From the NCBI GenBank assembly GCA_030248215.1, contig JASANG010004129.1, positions 1 to 64,000 of the forward strand: a stretch of 64,000 nucleotides of DNA, read 5' to 3'. The position numbers and the translations under genes were made by a program. This DNA comes from Enoplolaimus lenunculus (Eukaryota; Nematoda; Enoplea; Enoplida; Thoracostomopsidae). Every line of letters starts with the position of its first letter. Positions within the stretch are counted from its first letter, which is position 1. A model generated the notes under the pieces. It was given only the letters and a program-made list of their open reading frames with translations. It was not told the origin of the DNA and did no database searches. Below are positions 44,062-57,342 of this stretch, one piece after another.

Positions 44062-47000
44062 CTGAAAACGAAAAATAATACATTGGTATTTTAGCTAATG
44101 TTACGTTAAGGAGCGTAAAAATGGGTTAAGCGTATTCCTAATGCTCGCTTATCATACACTCACGCCTAGCTACAATTTACACCACTCGAGTTCTGAATTG
44201 GCTTTAGTCAGTGTACTATAAGAGGTCTGCCTCCAACTGCAAAAATGTTACGCCAACAACTTTAGTGTTGAATTAGTCTATGCTCCAAATGTCCTGTACC
44301 GTTGTTCGTCAAACAAGATTTAATCCCGCTTAATGCTCTTGATACACTTACCAAAATATTGATTTAGGACGAATATTGACATAGTATAGATGCCAATCGA
44401 AAATAGCTCCGATAGAATCATCGTCCAATGCCATATGTGCACTGTCAGTCCAACCATCACAAGTTCAGTAATTATTAAAGCAGTAAAGCTTATCGATACG
44501 ATGTGTATAAAGTCATTTTCAAACAACAAAAGCGCTCCGTAAATAATCGCAGCACCTACAACAGAAAATATAAATATCTTTACTATATTATTAAGTACTT
44601 ACAGTATAGCATTCGTTGAGTTTTTGACCCATGTAATGATCAGGGGTGAACGTTTTTCTGTAGAACTGCAATAGAGCAAGCTTAAGCTTTGAACTAATTT
44701 TTCTGCTTCTTACGCTTTTGAATATGCTTATACTACTGTTACGGCCATGTTCCATACATTGGTCGAGTTCTTTAGCGTACCGTGCGAATACGTACAGTGG
44801 ACGCTATGCAATTTAACTATAAAACACAAATGTGGCCATATCAGAGTATCGCTAAAACAGCAACGCGCACGATAGGAAAATTAATCTGTTGCAACAGAGA
44901 AAACTGTGTGTAGACTATAACTTTCAATCCGTTTGTGTTACGAATTTTGCATACACTTTGACTAAAACAAAAACTAAAGGTACAACAGCGAACGCACAAA
45001 CTATAAACATTACCTTGATATACACTGGCGAGAAACCATATGAAAAACGTTTTGTACGACAACGATCGACCCTGAAAAATATATATTATAATTTAAGCGA
45101 AAAGGAACCGCAAAATTAAAAAAATTACTGATGCAAAGTGGGCTCGTGCCTACCTGCATTAACATTTAAAATTAAATAAAACACACACAACAAACCACAA
45201 AAACAATCTATAATACTGGTGTTTACATTTTCCTTGCAAACTTTTGCACAACTCTCAGACACTGCGAGGTCTAAACATTCACACACACACGTCTGCATAA
45301 CATTTTTGACAAATTGGCTGGCGCAGACTGAATAACTGACGTACCTTCGCCAACTCCTTGTATAATTCTGGATACGTTAAAGCAAGCGACTCTTTCACAT
45401 CTTTATCCATAACCAATGAAAACACCGGAAACATTGTGTATATTGTTGAGTATCTAAATTGAAATGGACAAAACTCAATGGTAAACAGAACCCTGCACTG
45501 TTTTTAAATTATCACTGGCTATCAGGCCTGTTAATTCGATATAAAATACACTATCAACAGACAGTTACCAAGCATTTGAAAATAGTGATAGAAATGTTTT
45601 CTAAGTATGATTCGATATAAAATATTACAATCAAAGACAATAACTGATAACACCAGTAACTGCTAATGCGTTGAACATGTGCATAAGTATGCCCATTTGG
45701 TAGTTAAAACTAACCTAAAACTAAAACACCGACAGTTAACTAAAACTGACTAAATTTGAAAACTTACGCCACCATCAGCGCTCCTTGATATAACGAGACA
45801 GACGCAAAATAAAATACACACGAAAATATTGCTTGCATAGTTGAAATTATCAAACCACGGTGCATTACGAATTGCCCAAGTGCGCACGACCGTTTGTAGC
45901 AGTATCTACCGTGAACGAGTAACAGTCGTGAAATGTGTGAAAATTGTGTTATTGAAAAATCAGCAGCCAATGACGCTTGTTTGCCTTCCTAAAACAGCAA
46001 CTAAAGTTTCAAATTGTTACAGTTGGTAACAAACGGAAATACTACGAATAAACTGAAGAAATTTTAAACACAATGAAAATATTCTACAAAATATTTAAAT
46101 AAGTCTATTTCGGCTAATTAAAACTTAACCGAATGAAAGACTTGCCCGCTTCTTATCGTAAGAAACAACACAATATCAAGGGTACTCTTATTAGAATTGT
46201 TCCGAGGTAAAGATTTTTACCAAAGCCAGTAGCCACCGGCGTCAAGTTTGAACACTTAAAGATAACTATCAACATGAACTACGATATACGTAATACGTGT
46301 CTGATGGCCATCGGTGATAAAATAAGAAATACTGTGTACAGTAATAACGAGACCCAAGAACTGGCACAGTGTTTCCCGAAGGACCCGGCCCCGGGGCACC
46401 TGTAAACTTACTATGAAGCAGCACACTAATGAGATTCGGTTGATAGCTGTAACTTAATGCAGCAAAAATGCCTGTAGTTACGTGATTTTCTCAAACACCC
46501 TAAAATGTAGCCAATGTTATCAAATTGTAGTCGCTCTTTTGCAAACAAAACCAACAAACTCACTTTTCCCACGATCCCAATGCCAGCATGAGCTGCTTGA
46601 ATCATACCAACATCATTACCGCCATCTCCCACTGCAGCAATCCGTTTATTCGGCAAATGCTTTCGTAACATTTCAACAATTTGAGATTTCTGCTCCGGCG
46701 AACAACGACAGCACACCACAGCCGGGCAGCCGCATGCCAGTTCCGCAAATTCTTCCTCATAATTTTCAATACAAACCTTCAACAGAAACAAAATACTGTG
46801 AACCAGAAAATTGAACACAACGGTTTAATAAAAATCACCAACATAAAGACTTCGACACTTTGAGCATCTGAACCTACTAATCGTTCAGGCAACTGTCCGT
46901 CATTGACAAAAGAGTAATCATTAAACACAATAAATTAGACAGATCATTCGTACAATATTGCACTGTAATTTTTGAAAATATGCGCAGTTGTGCGGTTAAG

Positions 47001-50000
47001 CGTACGCTTAATATCGGTTATGAGTTGCACTAAATGCTCGAACGTGTAGAGTGCCCAGAACTCGAATTTCGTGACCTTTAAACTACTATCTTTCAGAGCC
47101 ACCAAAACCACCTTACGAATATATTCAACTCCAATGTTACCTTTAGAGCATCTCCAGTAATAATTAACGCGGTGTCAATTTTTCGTCGCAAGGCATTCAG
47201 TTCAGCATGCGCTTCAGAACGATTCAGCACTGGACGGAACACGTGGATATTTTGCGTTTTGCTCACAAGACGCGATGACTTTGCAATGCAAACAGCAGTC
47301 TCCAGTTTATCACCAGTTAACATCCAAACCTAAAATCACTTTGGAAAAATTTTTATATTTTGCGTTAATACTGCAGTACAAAGCTAATGATTTACAAGAT
47401 ATAAAACTACAAAACCATAAATTTCCATCAAAAATGAACCAAAACGGATTTGTTTCGGTTCAAAGGGATACACCTAATGTGAGTAGTTTCAAATATTTCA
47501 TTTTAATACATTCGACAGTATCTTGTTTAAAATCACCTTTGCGTTATTTTACAGAGTTCATGTTTACATCAGTACTGCAACAGATAACTGTTAAGTACAA
47601 AAATAAAACTTAAAGCGATATGTAGCCACAGTATATCGCATAAGATCGAAAACTTAAATTTAACTTTTCATTCTCACAAAGTTACAGCGTGTCCATACCC
47701 TAACACCAGCGTTAGCCATTTGTTCCAACGTTGTTTGCACGTCAACTTGCAGTTTATCTTCAACGCCAGTCAAACATAATAGTTCAAGGTCTTGTTCCAA
47801 CCGTCCAACAACAGCTGCGACCCGACCCGCGCGATCAGACATTGCCACACGGGCAGCTTGGTATTGTTTCTAAACACAAAATTATTATCTGTGCTACTTT
47901 CACAATCAGCTGTCTCGAGATACCGCAGAAAATGTCATAACCTTATATTAACGACACTCGGAAATTTTAAAACGTTTTCTGCGGACCCTCGCGTCACCTT
48001 ATCGTAAAAGCGCGTTATGCCAGCACTTTTACTTATGCTACTTCGCCCACTTACACACCATAACAGGTATTTATAAGGAGTCACATCATCTCACTCATCA
48101 CACATTACAGCCCCGTATCAAACTAGTTTGGTTGGTTAAATTTAAGCAAAAATTGAGACGATGCTACTTCGGTTGCAAAAATAAAGTCTTATGACCAATT
48201 CAATTGGATTAAACGCTGAAATCTAAAACACCATCTCATTGTTATTAACGTACTTCAAATTCTTGGTATTGTTGCTCCGGAATAACTTTTTTCGCTACCA
48301 CAAGCGTTCTCAATCCTTCACGAGCCATATTGCTGCACTGAAATGTTACGTTTAAAATGTTGCTCCATCAAGTATCAACAAATGTAAAACACCTCAATCA
48401 AATGACACACTATAACTCTAAAAATTGTTCATTTACTATTAATGACTGTGCTGTTAAAACTGCTAAAGAAACAAAAAACAAACAAACAAAAACAAACAAG
48501 CAAACAAACAAAACCAAACCAAAAAACAAACAAAAACAAACAAACGAGTTCAAAGTATAAATGTCAATGCATTGTTTGGTTCTACAAATTCCAAAATATA
48601 AGCACACACACCTGGTAAGTTTTTGGAAGGGTGGCCTGTTAACACTGAATGATGTTGGCTGCTAAACTGATTGACTTACTTCGTTCTCCATATTGTATAA
48701 AACTAAGGAAATAGTGGCATTCCACAGATGCAATTCAGGTAACGTAAAGATAAAGAAATCACTTTCGCTCATATCACGGATTATGAAGGTAGCCAAGAGC
48801 CACAACTGGCTTGCTTACTTCTTCCTCTAGCCAATCGTTATATTGCACCATAGTTTTCAGTACTGCATCAGCGCCTTTCATGTACAGCGTTATCACTCCA
48901 GTTTCTTCATCCTGTAAAAACACTGGCTAAATAATTAAACAGCAACCTAATAAATTAACTTCCTCAAAATAACAGACTACACTATTAATGCTCCTTGCTC
49001 GAACATCCCGCAGTCTAATGCAAGACAAATGTTAAATAAATCACTAACGTACTTGCACAATAATCCCCATCCGTTTTGATTCGCTTGTGAATGGAAATAT
49101 TTGTAAAATAATCAACGTCTTTGTGGTGCCATCCGGAAGACGTAAACACATTGATTGTAAATCTCGATTAACTAGTGTTAAACCGACTTTTTCAGTCCAC
49201 TGAACCAGAGCAATCTATAATATAATTATACAAAATATATTGCTGAACATTTATTAACTTTGCAATTGAAACTATGTTGTCTCTCTACTTATGCTATCGA
49301 TAAATACGAAATAATTATTGTTAAGTTGCAAAAACAGTTTTCAGATAATTTCATGTTTGGTGCTCGCGAAGTGTGTGCGTTGTGTCAATAAATTCTGACG
49401 AAAAATTAGAACCACTCATTAGAATTAAGTACTGACCACAAAGAGTGATGATAGACACGTTAAAGAGAAACATGACAAATAAAGCGTCCAGACTAAGAAG
49501 ACCCATTACACTGCCAAATGTTACACCACCTGAACTGCACTGTCCTGCAGTCACTGCCCAGTAGTACTATAGTATTTGCTTACATTATAAAATAGAAATC
49601 GATACAGATCGACCTTAACAGGCACACTCCTTAAGACAAACAAATTAAAATTCCACCAAGCCAACCTCATCTGGACTCGACGCCTGATACGTTATCTTTT
49701 CACTCAATTGTTGATCTGCTTCGGTATCCGATTTTTCACTTGAATCCGAGTCAAAAACCGGTGTCACGTTGTGGCACAAAGATATTGCTTCCACTGCCTT
49801 AAAACGAACTTATTTTCTCGCACAGTGGTCCATTAAAATGATACTTACAAAAGACTGCAACAAAATGACGTATAGCCAAAAATCTAGTATGTTGCGGATG
49901 TCCGCATCCGCAAAAATTAAGTGCGGAACTTCCATCCACATCCATATTAGCTGCTTAGTTGTTAAAGTTTTTTCAGCACATTATTGAAAATTTACATCAT

Positions 50001-53000
50001 CAAACACTTTATAGACAGTTTTAAAGCTTGCTTGGCGGCAGCTACGGGTGTACTGACAAGTAGCGTGGTTTATAACAGTTCATACACATTTTTGTCTGAG
50101 CATTAAAATGTGTGAATTTCTAAAGCATTTTTAAAACGTTGCAAACGAGAATCTAAGTACATCCGCATCAACGGATGTGAGATCTGAAAATCCGAATCCG
50201 CAAATTTTAAAAATTTGGCACCCGTAACATTTCTAAAAATCAAGAGCAATACAAGTACTGCTTACGGTGTAATATTATCTATTAGCAAGCCTGTTCAATT
50301 CACAACACAACACAGATTAAAAATAGTATACACACAATATTTTAAACACATCAATCTTTACTTGTTGAACCTTTGAAATCATGGAATGTCGACTGTAAGA
50401 CGGAGATTTTGCTGTTCCACCATAAGCGCTCACCAGATTGTTCGCTACCTAAACCATAATACAATATTAAGCAGCGTAGCCCTGCTGCAAGCCACTAAAT
50501 TGTTTCAGATTGCAAAACATTTATAAAAACATGCGGTTAACACTGCAGCGAGGAGAGGTTGCAATAGCCAATAGCGTTATTTTTTATCGGGTTCTGAGCT
50601 CTTCGAATATGATGACCATAAAGAATAGATATTTGACAATACGTCGGTCGAACATTTCTCAAAAGATACATTAGCAACAACTTGCCTCATTGAAAGAGTC
50701 TTGTGTGAATGATACACTTCCCAGGTGCAATTTTTTGAAAACCTGAAAATATTCAACAACATCGCTTTCATATAATGCTCAGTAGACAAGTATAAAGAAC
50801 TTCATACAACCCGGAAGAAGATCGCGTTTAATATGGTGCTCATAATACTTAGTATAAACCGAATTCCAGTAGTAAATAATGGTCTTTTAGCATGATTATT
50901 TTATGTGAATGTAATGGATTTTATCTACAATACTCTACGCATAATAATCCAATCATAAATAGTTTGCTTGAGCACCATTCGATAAACACGGCATGTCTAT
51001 GAAGTAACATACAAAGCTACAGATTCCATTTAAGCCAGCCGTTAGCGCTAATACGTCCGTTTGCAAAGACAGATATGGATGATTTATTCACAAAGCAATA
51101 ATATAACTCTGGTAATTAGAAAATACACCGCAGATTATATCTGGCATGGTTTCGTTTACAATGGACACTAAAATAAAATTGTTTGGCAAGGGTACCATTT
51201 TCAATTATAATGCTGAAATATTATACACTAAATTTGTATACATGCGAAATGAAAACAAAGCAATTATTCATCGTACAAAACTAAGCTATGCCTTGTTACC
51301 ATTTGATTCATTGTTAAAGTTCCAGTTTTGTCAGACAATAAGTATCCGATGCGTCCCAATTCTTCAGGTATTGTGGAACTTCGAACGACTGTTCCTGCGA
51401 TATTTTTGTCAAAACCAATAATACGAGCGTAGACAGTTTTTGCCATATCCAAATTGACCCGAAGACTAAAACAATTCTATATTATGAATACACCTCAGGT
51501 CTCTGTTTATTCAACGTGTTCGACACCAAAATATAGCATAATTCAAAACGCAGTGACGCATAATTCAACAGGAAGTATTTATTAACCAGCTAGTACACTA
51601 CACACAAAAATATCAGCCAATAACGCTAAACTTCAATGCTTTTACAAAAGAGGCGTACAAGTCAAACAAACCTAATCGGTATTATGTACGAAAAGAGAAG
51701 TATGAAGCGAAAGAAATATCTGTACCATGGACCGGAAAATCCCTGAAATAAAAGTTTGTCAAAAATTAAGTTACTGCAAGCATAAAAGAAGAAATAATAT
51801 TTCGAACATTAAAATACAATTTCCACCAATTCATTTCACGCAATCTTTACCGGTGGCCCGTTCGTGTACGAAGAGTCAAAATATCTCCAAAATTACATAG
51901 CTATTAGCCTCTGCAAACTGATTTGCGTTAAGGGAAGCAAAAATACCAACAAATGTAAACGAATAAAAGCTAAAACTGAGCTAGGTTTCGAAAAATGCTC
52001 TTGAAGATCAGCATCCAAGTACAACGTATATAACGCAACACATTTACCTTCATAAGAACCATCACCAAAGCCAGTCCGACGACAACCGCGCACAGGATTT
52101 TTGTAAGATTATTTAGTTCAATATCTAGCAAACCAACCTAAAATAAACATTATTATCACAGTTAATCTAAACTTGTTGGAACAGCCATTCATATTTCATG
52201 TATCAAGTGCAAAAAACTCAATTACCGCTTTATCATTATAAATATGTGTTGTATTATAACGTACAACAAATCGGCTTTATACACTTACCCCACACGCTCA
52301 TACTTGAATTTTGAGAAATGCTGACCCATGCCTAAGCGTTCGCCTTAAATGTGGTAGAAAGTGTACACGAGTCCAACAAACCTAGAAAAACTAACTTATC
52401 CTGCAATCACTCTACAAAATCGTTACTTTGCTACGCGGCTGAGAAGCATTCATTGCAGCACGACTTTCACGACCAGTGTATATCACAAGTCCAATTGCCG
52501 TACCAGAAGCTACAACAGTGTCAGCCCACATTGTATTCTCAACACTCAGGGCGTCTTCGTGCGTGTTGTTGTCTTCTGTGATCTATAAACAAATTCAAAA
52601 ATAATTTAATCTTGTATGAATATGTATCAGCGTCTTTGCACGACAAAAGACGCAATAAACATGCATTAGGGTAACACCGGATCCCAAAAATACGGAAGCT
52701 GTATATAATTTTAATTAAACATCTGACTCTAAAGTAAGACGTAGCCACGCTAATTCAGCATTATGTTTATAATTTGTTATTTTGTACAAAGATTTTTTAT
52801 ATTAGCTGAGTTTTCGTATCTTATTTCTGTCATTCCAAACAAAACATATTCCTAAACACTATTATTTTAATCATAAACAATATTTTACGATAGCGTTTTG
52901 ATTTAAGAATAGGGGATAGGCTATCGATTGATTGCCAGAGGAAGAAATCCGGTTGTGCTGGAATATTCATAAACTAAACACACTCAGATCATTGCTTCCA

Positions 53001-55264
53001 GTCAAGCAATGTATAGAGAATTTGCAACCGGACAGAATATAAAATATAGATGACCATAATACATCGTATTCGTATCAAATCAGCATGGTAAACAGCTGCT
53101 TCATATGCGTACTGAGAAAATATTACAAAAAATCTTACTTTTCGAAATGTTCCGATAAACCCATGTATATCCTTCTGCGGCTTTTCGGCATATACGTAGC
53201 ATTCCATATTGAAAACATCCTAAAACACCTACTCATCTATTTCAAACAGTTATATAATAATGGCATTGCCAACTGTTTCCAAATAATCTATTTTAGTTCA
53301 CGCGACAAACTCGGCAAAATTAACAAATATAAAACTGGCCAATCAACCATTGTACTGAGATCTATAAACGATGTTAACCAGCGTATATATAAACATTTGT
53401 GCGCTAAACAACATTCTAATTTACTTGATCAGTTTCAGCCATCTGTACAGGTGGTATAGCAATTCGAAGCTTCCAATCAGTTTCACCGTCCAATTGATCA
53501 GTTCTTAAGAAACAAGTGCCAGCCTTTTCTGTTGTACGTATCAGAATCATGTCGGCAGGAACTCTTTGATCCTGAATTAAAGATTCAACAATACGTTTTT
53601 AGTGATGACTAGGTACGAGTTGAAAATTGACAAAAACAACAAAATAACATAATACGGTAAACTGTTTAGTAATAAAAGAAATTAAAGTTCACGAGTAATT
53701 AACCCTTTAACCTAGAAGGCCAACATGCCAACATCCTTTCGTTAATTTGAGTAAAGCACCGATGATTGTTAAAAAGTAAATAAAACTAAAACTAAGAAAA
53801 AATAAAAAACGCATCCCTGATTACTGTCGTCCGCAAAAACACCTTTCACAAGTCCTTACTTTTCGAACACGGATCAAATCTCCAACAACAATTTTCGAAC
53901 TGTTTATAACAATAGTTCCTTCACGAGAAATTTTTTCATATTTTGCTGAATTCATTTCTTTATCTCGCAAATAGCGACAAAAATCATCGTATGCTTCACG
54001 GCATAATGTTACGGTGAGAACGAAACCCTAAAAAAGATGTAACTAAAACGAATTGTCCATTGTACAACAGGTGCCGTACTAACCAAAATCTTAGTGATTT
54101 AATATGGGACTTATTATTGTGAACATATAGTCAGACTATGATAGAAAATCACCCTTTAACTTCTTAGATTTAAAAACATTAACGCCGTTAAAAACAACAA
54201 AACAGCTAAATTCATCAAGAACTCACCAACGGTCCCCAATATGTTTCTAGGTACCCAATCCGAATATCAGGAATAAATTGCGATAACGCCATTACCAAGA
54301 AATATAGGTTAAGAAAGAATTTGAATTGCTGGAACAACACCTGAAAATAAACAGTTTTAAGTGTATAGACGTCGAAAATTTTAACCGCATCTACTATTCG
54401 AAGGCTTTCTTAAGCGCTAACGTGAGACTTATCAATACCATCAACTGGAATGCAAACTTTTCAGTAGAAATCGCGCACAGTAATTCTAATTAAATACCGC
54501 CAGCAAAGTGTGACACAATTAAAATTATGGTGCTCACGTAATTGAAACTTTGTTTAGGGCATTGCATAATTTTGACAAAACGTTTCTGCTATTGTCCAAT
54601 ACAAAATTTCACACTGCCACTACGATTGCTCTTGGTTCCTATACAGGTAGGATTTATCAAAGTCAAAACTTTGCTTTCACAACAGCGCTAGCGCATGAAA
54701 ATCGCAACTCACCATAGGTATAAAGCTTATAACGTTGTATTTCTGGTTTTTCACTTTATTTGGAGGAAACTTTTGACCAACCACTGGATAACCAATACGA
54801 ATAGTTCTGGGCTTCAGTTCTTGCTTCCAGCGACATAAATTAAAGCAACACTTGCAGCAGCTAAAACTATATAAATAGCATAGTATTCTTACGTTTGAAT
54901 GTTAAATGGCGACTTTCGCATTTGAATAACTTTTAAAACAAAAACTGGTTACGGGTGGTTTCGAATAAACGAGCTTCTGCGTATCAGGCAGACGCTGTTA
55001 CCACTGCGCCACGCAGGACGCCTCTCCAACTGCATTTTTCGATGACTATGTGTCACCGTATGCTGCCAGCTAGCATACATACAGTGCCCTGCACTATATT
55101 GCATGTGCACATAACAGACAAGCATGTCTCATGCTTACACACAGCATTAGCCGAAAATGAATACCTGCCACAGCCATTTTGACAACAAAACGGTAGCCAA
55201 CTGCGCCTTCTCCTGTTGTTGCCAACCAAGTACTGATCTTCACTGCTAATGCTAGGTTCCATTC
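43928..55264 (-). CDS. ATP9: P4-type ATPase (lipid flippase) of the ATP9/Neo1/TAT-5 class, complete, 24 exons
   Basis: Phospholipid-translocating P-type ATPase of late secretory and endosomal membranes; TAT-5 and Neo1 act in PE asymmetry and vesicle budding and work without CDC50. Exons in transcript order: 55264-55165, 54860-54713, 54340-54227, 54027-53860, 53571-53425, 53219-53139, 52582-52427, 52137-52048, 51742-51672, 51465-51300, 50742-50686, 50448-50362, 49797-49666, 49214-49053, 48911-48819, 48337-48254, 47869-47699, 47329-47141, 46776-46564, 45988-45768, 45453-45345, 45071-45014, 44555-44352, 44061-43928. ATG is 55262, TGA ends at 43928. All phases agree and give about 1050 residues, the length of human ATP9A. 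Motifs: DGET 204-207, [10 protein letters not shown] (ATP9-type TM4), DKTGTLT from D403, KGAD 571-574, TGDK 680-683, GDGGNDV 788-794. One intron uses a GC donor. Confidence 0.96.
44097..44146 (-). mobile_element. B element, left-end fragment
   Basis: GCTAATGTTACGTTAAGGAG then GGTTAAGCGTATTCCTAATG; no core or right end. In the last ATP9 intron. Confidence 0.5.
44626..44764 (+). mobile_element. A element, copy 22, in an ATP9 intron
   Basis: ACCCATGTAATGATCAGGGG to GTTCCATACATTGGTC with the TTAGGC core almost lost. The only near-complete A copy inside ATP9. Confidence 0.8.
46564..46776 (-). CDS. ATP9: ATP9 exon with P-domain hinge GDGGND
   Basis: Reads [20 protein letters not shown] then [19 protein letters not shown] and [18 protein letters not shown]. 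The hinge aspartates (residues 789 and 793) coordinate Mg2+ in P-type ATPases. 71 codons, phase 0 on both sides. Confidence 0.95.
48466..48546 (-). repeat. AAAC/AAAAC microsatellite in an ATP9 intron
   Basis: (ACAAACAAAC)-type run on the plus strand, GTTTGTTT in the ATP9 transcript sense; source of spurious ORFs. Confidence 0.85.
49885..50228. repeat. Possible foldback element in an ATP9 intron
   Basis: GCGGATGTCCGCATCCGCAA at left and ATCCGAATCCGCAAATTTT at right repeat GGATGT/CCGCATCC motifs in both orientations. Single copy, weak. Confidence 0.35.
50686..50742 (-). CDS. ATP9: ATP9 57-base exon ending at a GC donor
   Basis: Reads [19 protein letters not shown] directly after [11 protein letters not shown], matching VFRRLHLGTVSYG in vertebrate ATP9. 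The frame hits TAA five codons later. The only phase-0 border that fits the next exon (50448, [11 protein letters not shown]) is GAG/GCAAGT, a GC-AG intron of 237 bases. Confidence 0.8.
51300..51465 (-). CDS. ATP9: ATP9 exon with phosphorylated aspartate
   Basis: Reads [17 protein letters not shown] then [18 protein letters not shown] and [11 protein letters not shown]403 of DKTGT is the residue phosphorylated during the cycle. The [10 protein letters not shown] stretch split over the upstream intron is typical of ATP9/Neo1, as opposed to PISLYVTVE of other P4-ATPases. Confidence 0.95.
53425..53571 (-). CDS. ATP9: ATP9 exon with actuator-domain DGET motif
   Basis: Reads [16 protein letters not shown] then [19 protein letters not shown] is the dephosphorylation motif specific to P4-ATPases (TGES in most other P-types), so the enzyme is a lipid flippase with an intact actuator loop. 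Confidence 0.93.
54945..55020 (-). repeat. tRNA-derived sequence (SINE-like) in ATP9 intron 1
   Basis: On the minus strand GCGTGGCGCAGTGGTAAC fits an A box. TCTGC-CTGATAC-GCAGA fits an anticodon arm (loop anticodon GAT) and TTATTCGAAACC is a diverged B box. The acceptor stem does not pair, so it is a SINE head or tRNA pseudogene and not a tRNA gene. Confidence 0.55.
55165..55264 (-). CDS. ATP9: ATP9 first coding exon with acceptor two bases before ATG
   Basis: Reads [20 protein letters not shown] then [12 protein letters not shown], and joins through a split AGC codon to [19 protein letters not shown] in the next exon. The double-cysteine cytosolic head resembles the cysteine-rich N-terminus of ATP9 proteins. 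The minus strand upstream reads TTTATTGTCATATTTTAG then GA and ATG. So the ATG follows a splice acceptor almost directly, which means a 5'UTR intron or spliced-leader addition. Confidence 0.85.
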
Positions 55265-57342
55265 CTAAAATATGACAATAAACTAAAAAATAGCCTCAAA
55301 ACTTTTCATGGTTCATAGAGAACTATGTTCGCTAGTTTAAATGTTGGTTCACGAACGGCCTTTCGATTGACTCATTTTGCAGCTAAACTAGTTGAAACTA
55401 GGCAACCTGCATCAACGGATCTTAGATCTTCCCGTTTTGGCACTTTTAAAGAGGAATTCAGCTTCTGTATCTATATACAAAGTTTTTCTTGACACCTGTT
55501 ACCAGAAATATTTGCCCATTACGTACAAATGCTTTGACGCAATGCATAAAAGTTGTTGGAGACAACGCCGGTCTTCGAATTTGACCATAAAAACGTGCAC
55601 AATTTAAAATTTACAGCACACACAGAGCATTCTAAACATACGTATATGAAAGTCCGTCGGTGGACCAATAAGCGGAATTTCGTCAAATTCTAGTTCATCA
55701 GTTACTCGACTGTGTTGCATTTAGTAACATATTAAATATACGACCTAAATTTATTAATGCACATCCATCGCATAGACAGTTAAGTTATATATTGGTATGT
55801 AAGCTTGTAAGAAGTGTTTGCCATGGTGCATATGCAATATATGCATTGCACATTGTGTTGCATGGTAGTCGGCAGCATACGATTCAATAGAAATCGTTTA
55901 CCATGAAAGCAGCTGAAGAGGTGGGATTCGTACCACAATGGAAAGCGTTCGCCTAAGTATCAGCAGGTCGCTAGTATCAAACCATTTCATATGCCTGTTA
56001 TACCAGCTGGTTAGTAAAAATAGTCCGATGGCCGGATGTGACGTATTCTCAATTAATAGAAATGTTAACAATGAAACTGCCCAAATAACTAATATCTTTG
56101 ACATAAAAATTGCGATATTGCGAAACCTACCAATTGTTAATAATCACTAGTGGAAAATGGCGCTAGCTTTGTAAATTTCACAGAATGTTACTATTTTTAA
56201 TGTATGCGCCTGTGTTTCAGGTTCGCAACGCGAGAAGAATCGGCGGAATGCTCCTGAATACCACATCAACGGAGTCACTAGTGCCACACGATTTTTGGAG
56301 TCCGCTATTATGTGAAAATACAATGCACGATTACGATTTATAAAACTCATTGTTCACGCCTGCTATTAAGCCCAATAGTCAAAATTTGCGCTTTCTTTTC
56401 AACCGACGATACATAGATAGTACAAACAGGCCGCTAATCCACAACTAGGGTTTACCGCTTTATGTGCTTATTAAAATTAATAAAACATTTCTGCGTTGCG
56501 TACTCTGTTGACAATATTTCTGCGTAATCTGTTGACTATTGAGTGTGCAAGTCCTGAACATCGACGTACACGTTAAGGCATAATGCTAATAAGTTTTTCT
56601 GGCTAAAAGCAATTCATTTATTGGAACGCTTATCATTCTAAGTTATGTAACGTTCTATTCAACTTATTGATTATTCATTGTTTGTTTTCATTCAAAATTT
56701 GACAATTTAACTGTAAAAATCACTAAGCTATTAAAGGTTTTATGCTTAAACAAGTTAAGCATGGGTCAAAGAAGTTTTCAATGGCAACCCCTAGCTCTTG
56801 TAGAATTGCAGGTTTTTTCGGTCACCCGCCATTGTGTTTCTTTTGACAACATATGTGCATTTATTAAACCTTTTTTGATACGCCGTACGTGCAGTTAGGA
56901 GTATTATAGATTTAACCCTTTCTGAATATTTTCAATTTAAATACGAGATGTAATTTTAAGGTAAGATTCGATCCCCAGTCTCAAGACTGGGAGGCGTTAC
57001 ATGGCTGAATTTTGCGCCAGCCCCATTACAAACCATAGCTACTCGCGTTTGTTCTAAAAACAATTTTCATGTGGTGAGTATAGAATGAGATTTTAGTTTT
57101 AATGTAAAACTATTTTCAATTTAAAACCTAATAGCAACTCGTTAGCATAAACTTTTTAAAAAGCTTATGAAATTAAAGAAAATTTCTTCGTTAATAATAT
57201 TATCAATCAAAAACACAGCGAAGGAGCAGCCCCTATAAAAGAAACCAGTAACAGCTCAAGGAAGCATCAGTTTTGGTGAAAAATGTCGATATTCTGATGT
57301 AAGCTTGTTTTCAACTCAGATGTTTTGCTCTGCACTAGTCGA
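55265..57342. other. ATP9 upstream region, mostly featureless
   Basis: Should contain the ATP9 promoter and any 5'UTR exon; neither can be placed. Two weak tRNA-like segments: 55915-55985 (+; AATGGAAAGCGTTCGCCT, ATCAAACC) and 56960-57015 (-; palindromic anticodon arm CCCAGTCTTGAGACTGGG next to GATCGAATC). No coding segment was accepted. Confidence 0.35.

Noticed and set aside
48357-48607. Lysine/threonine-rich and phenylalanine/valine-rich ORFs
   Set aside because: Both strands of an AAAC microsatellite within an ATP9 intron.
55898-56104. Small secreted protein MSKILVIWAVSLLTFLLIENT on the minus strand
   Set aside because: Hydrophobic start looks signal-like, but the frame runs through a tRNA-like segment and lacks support.
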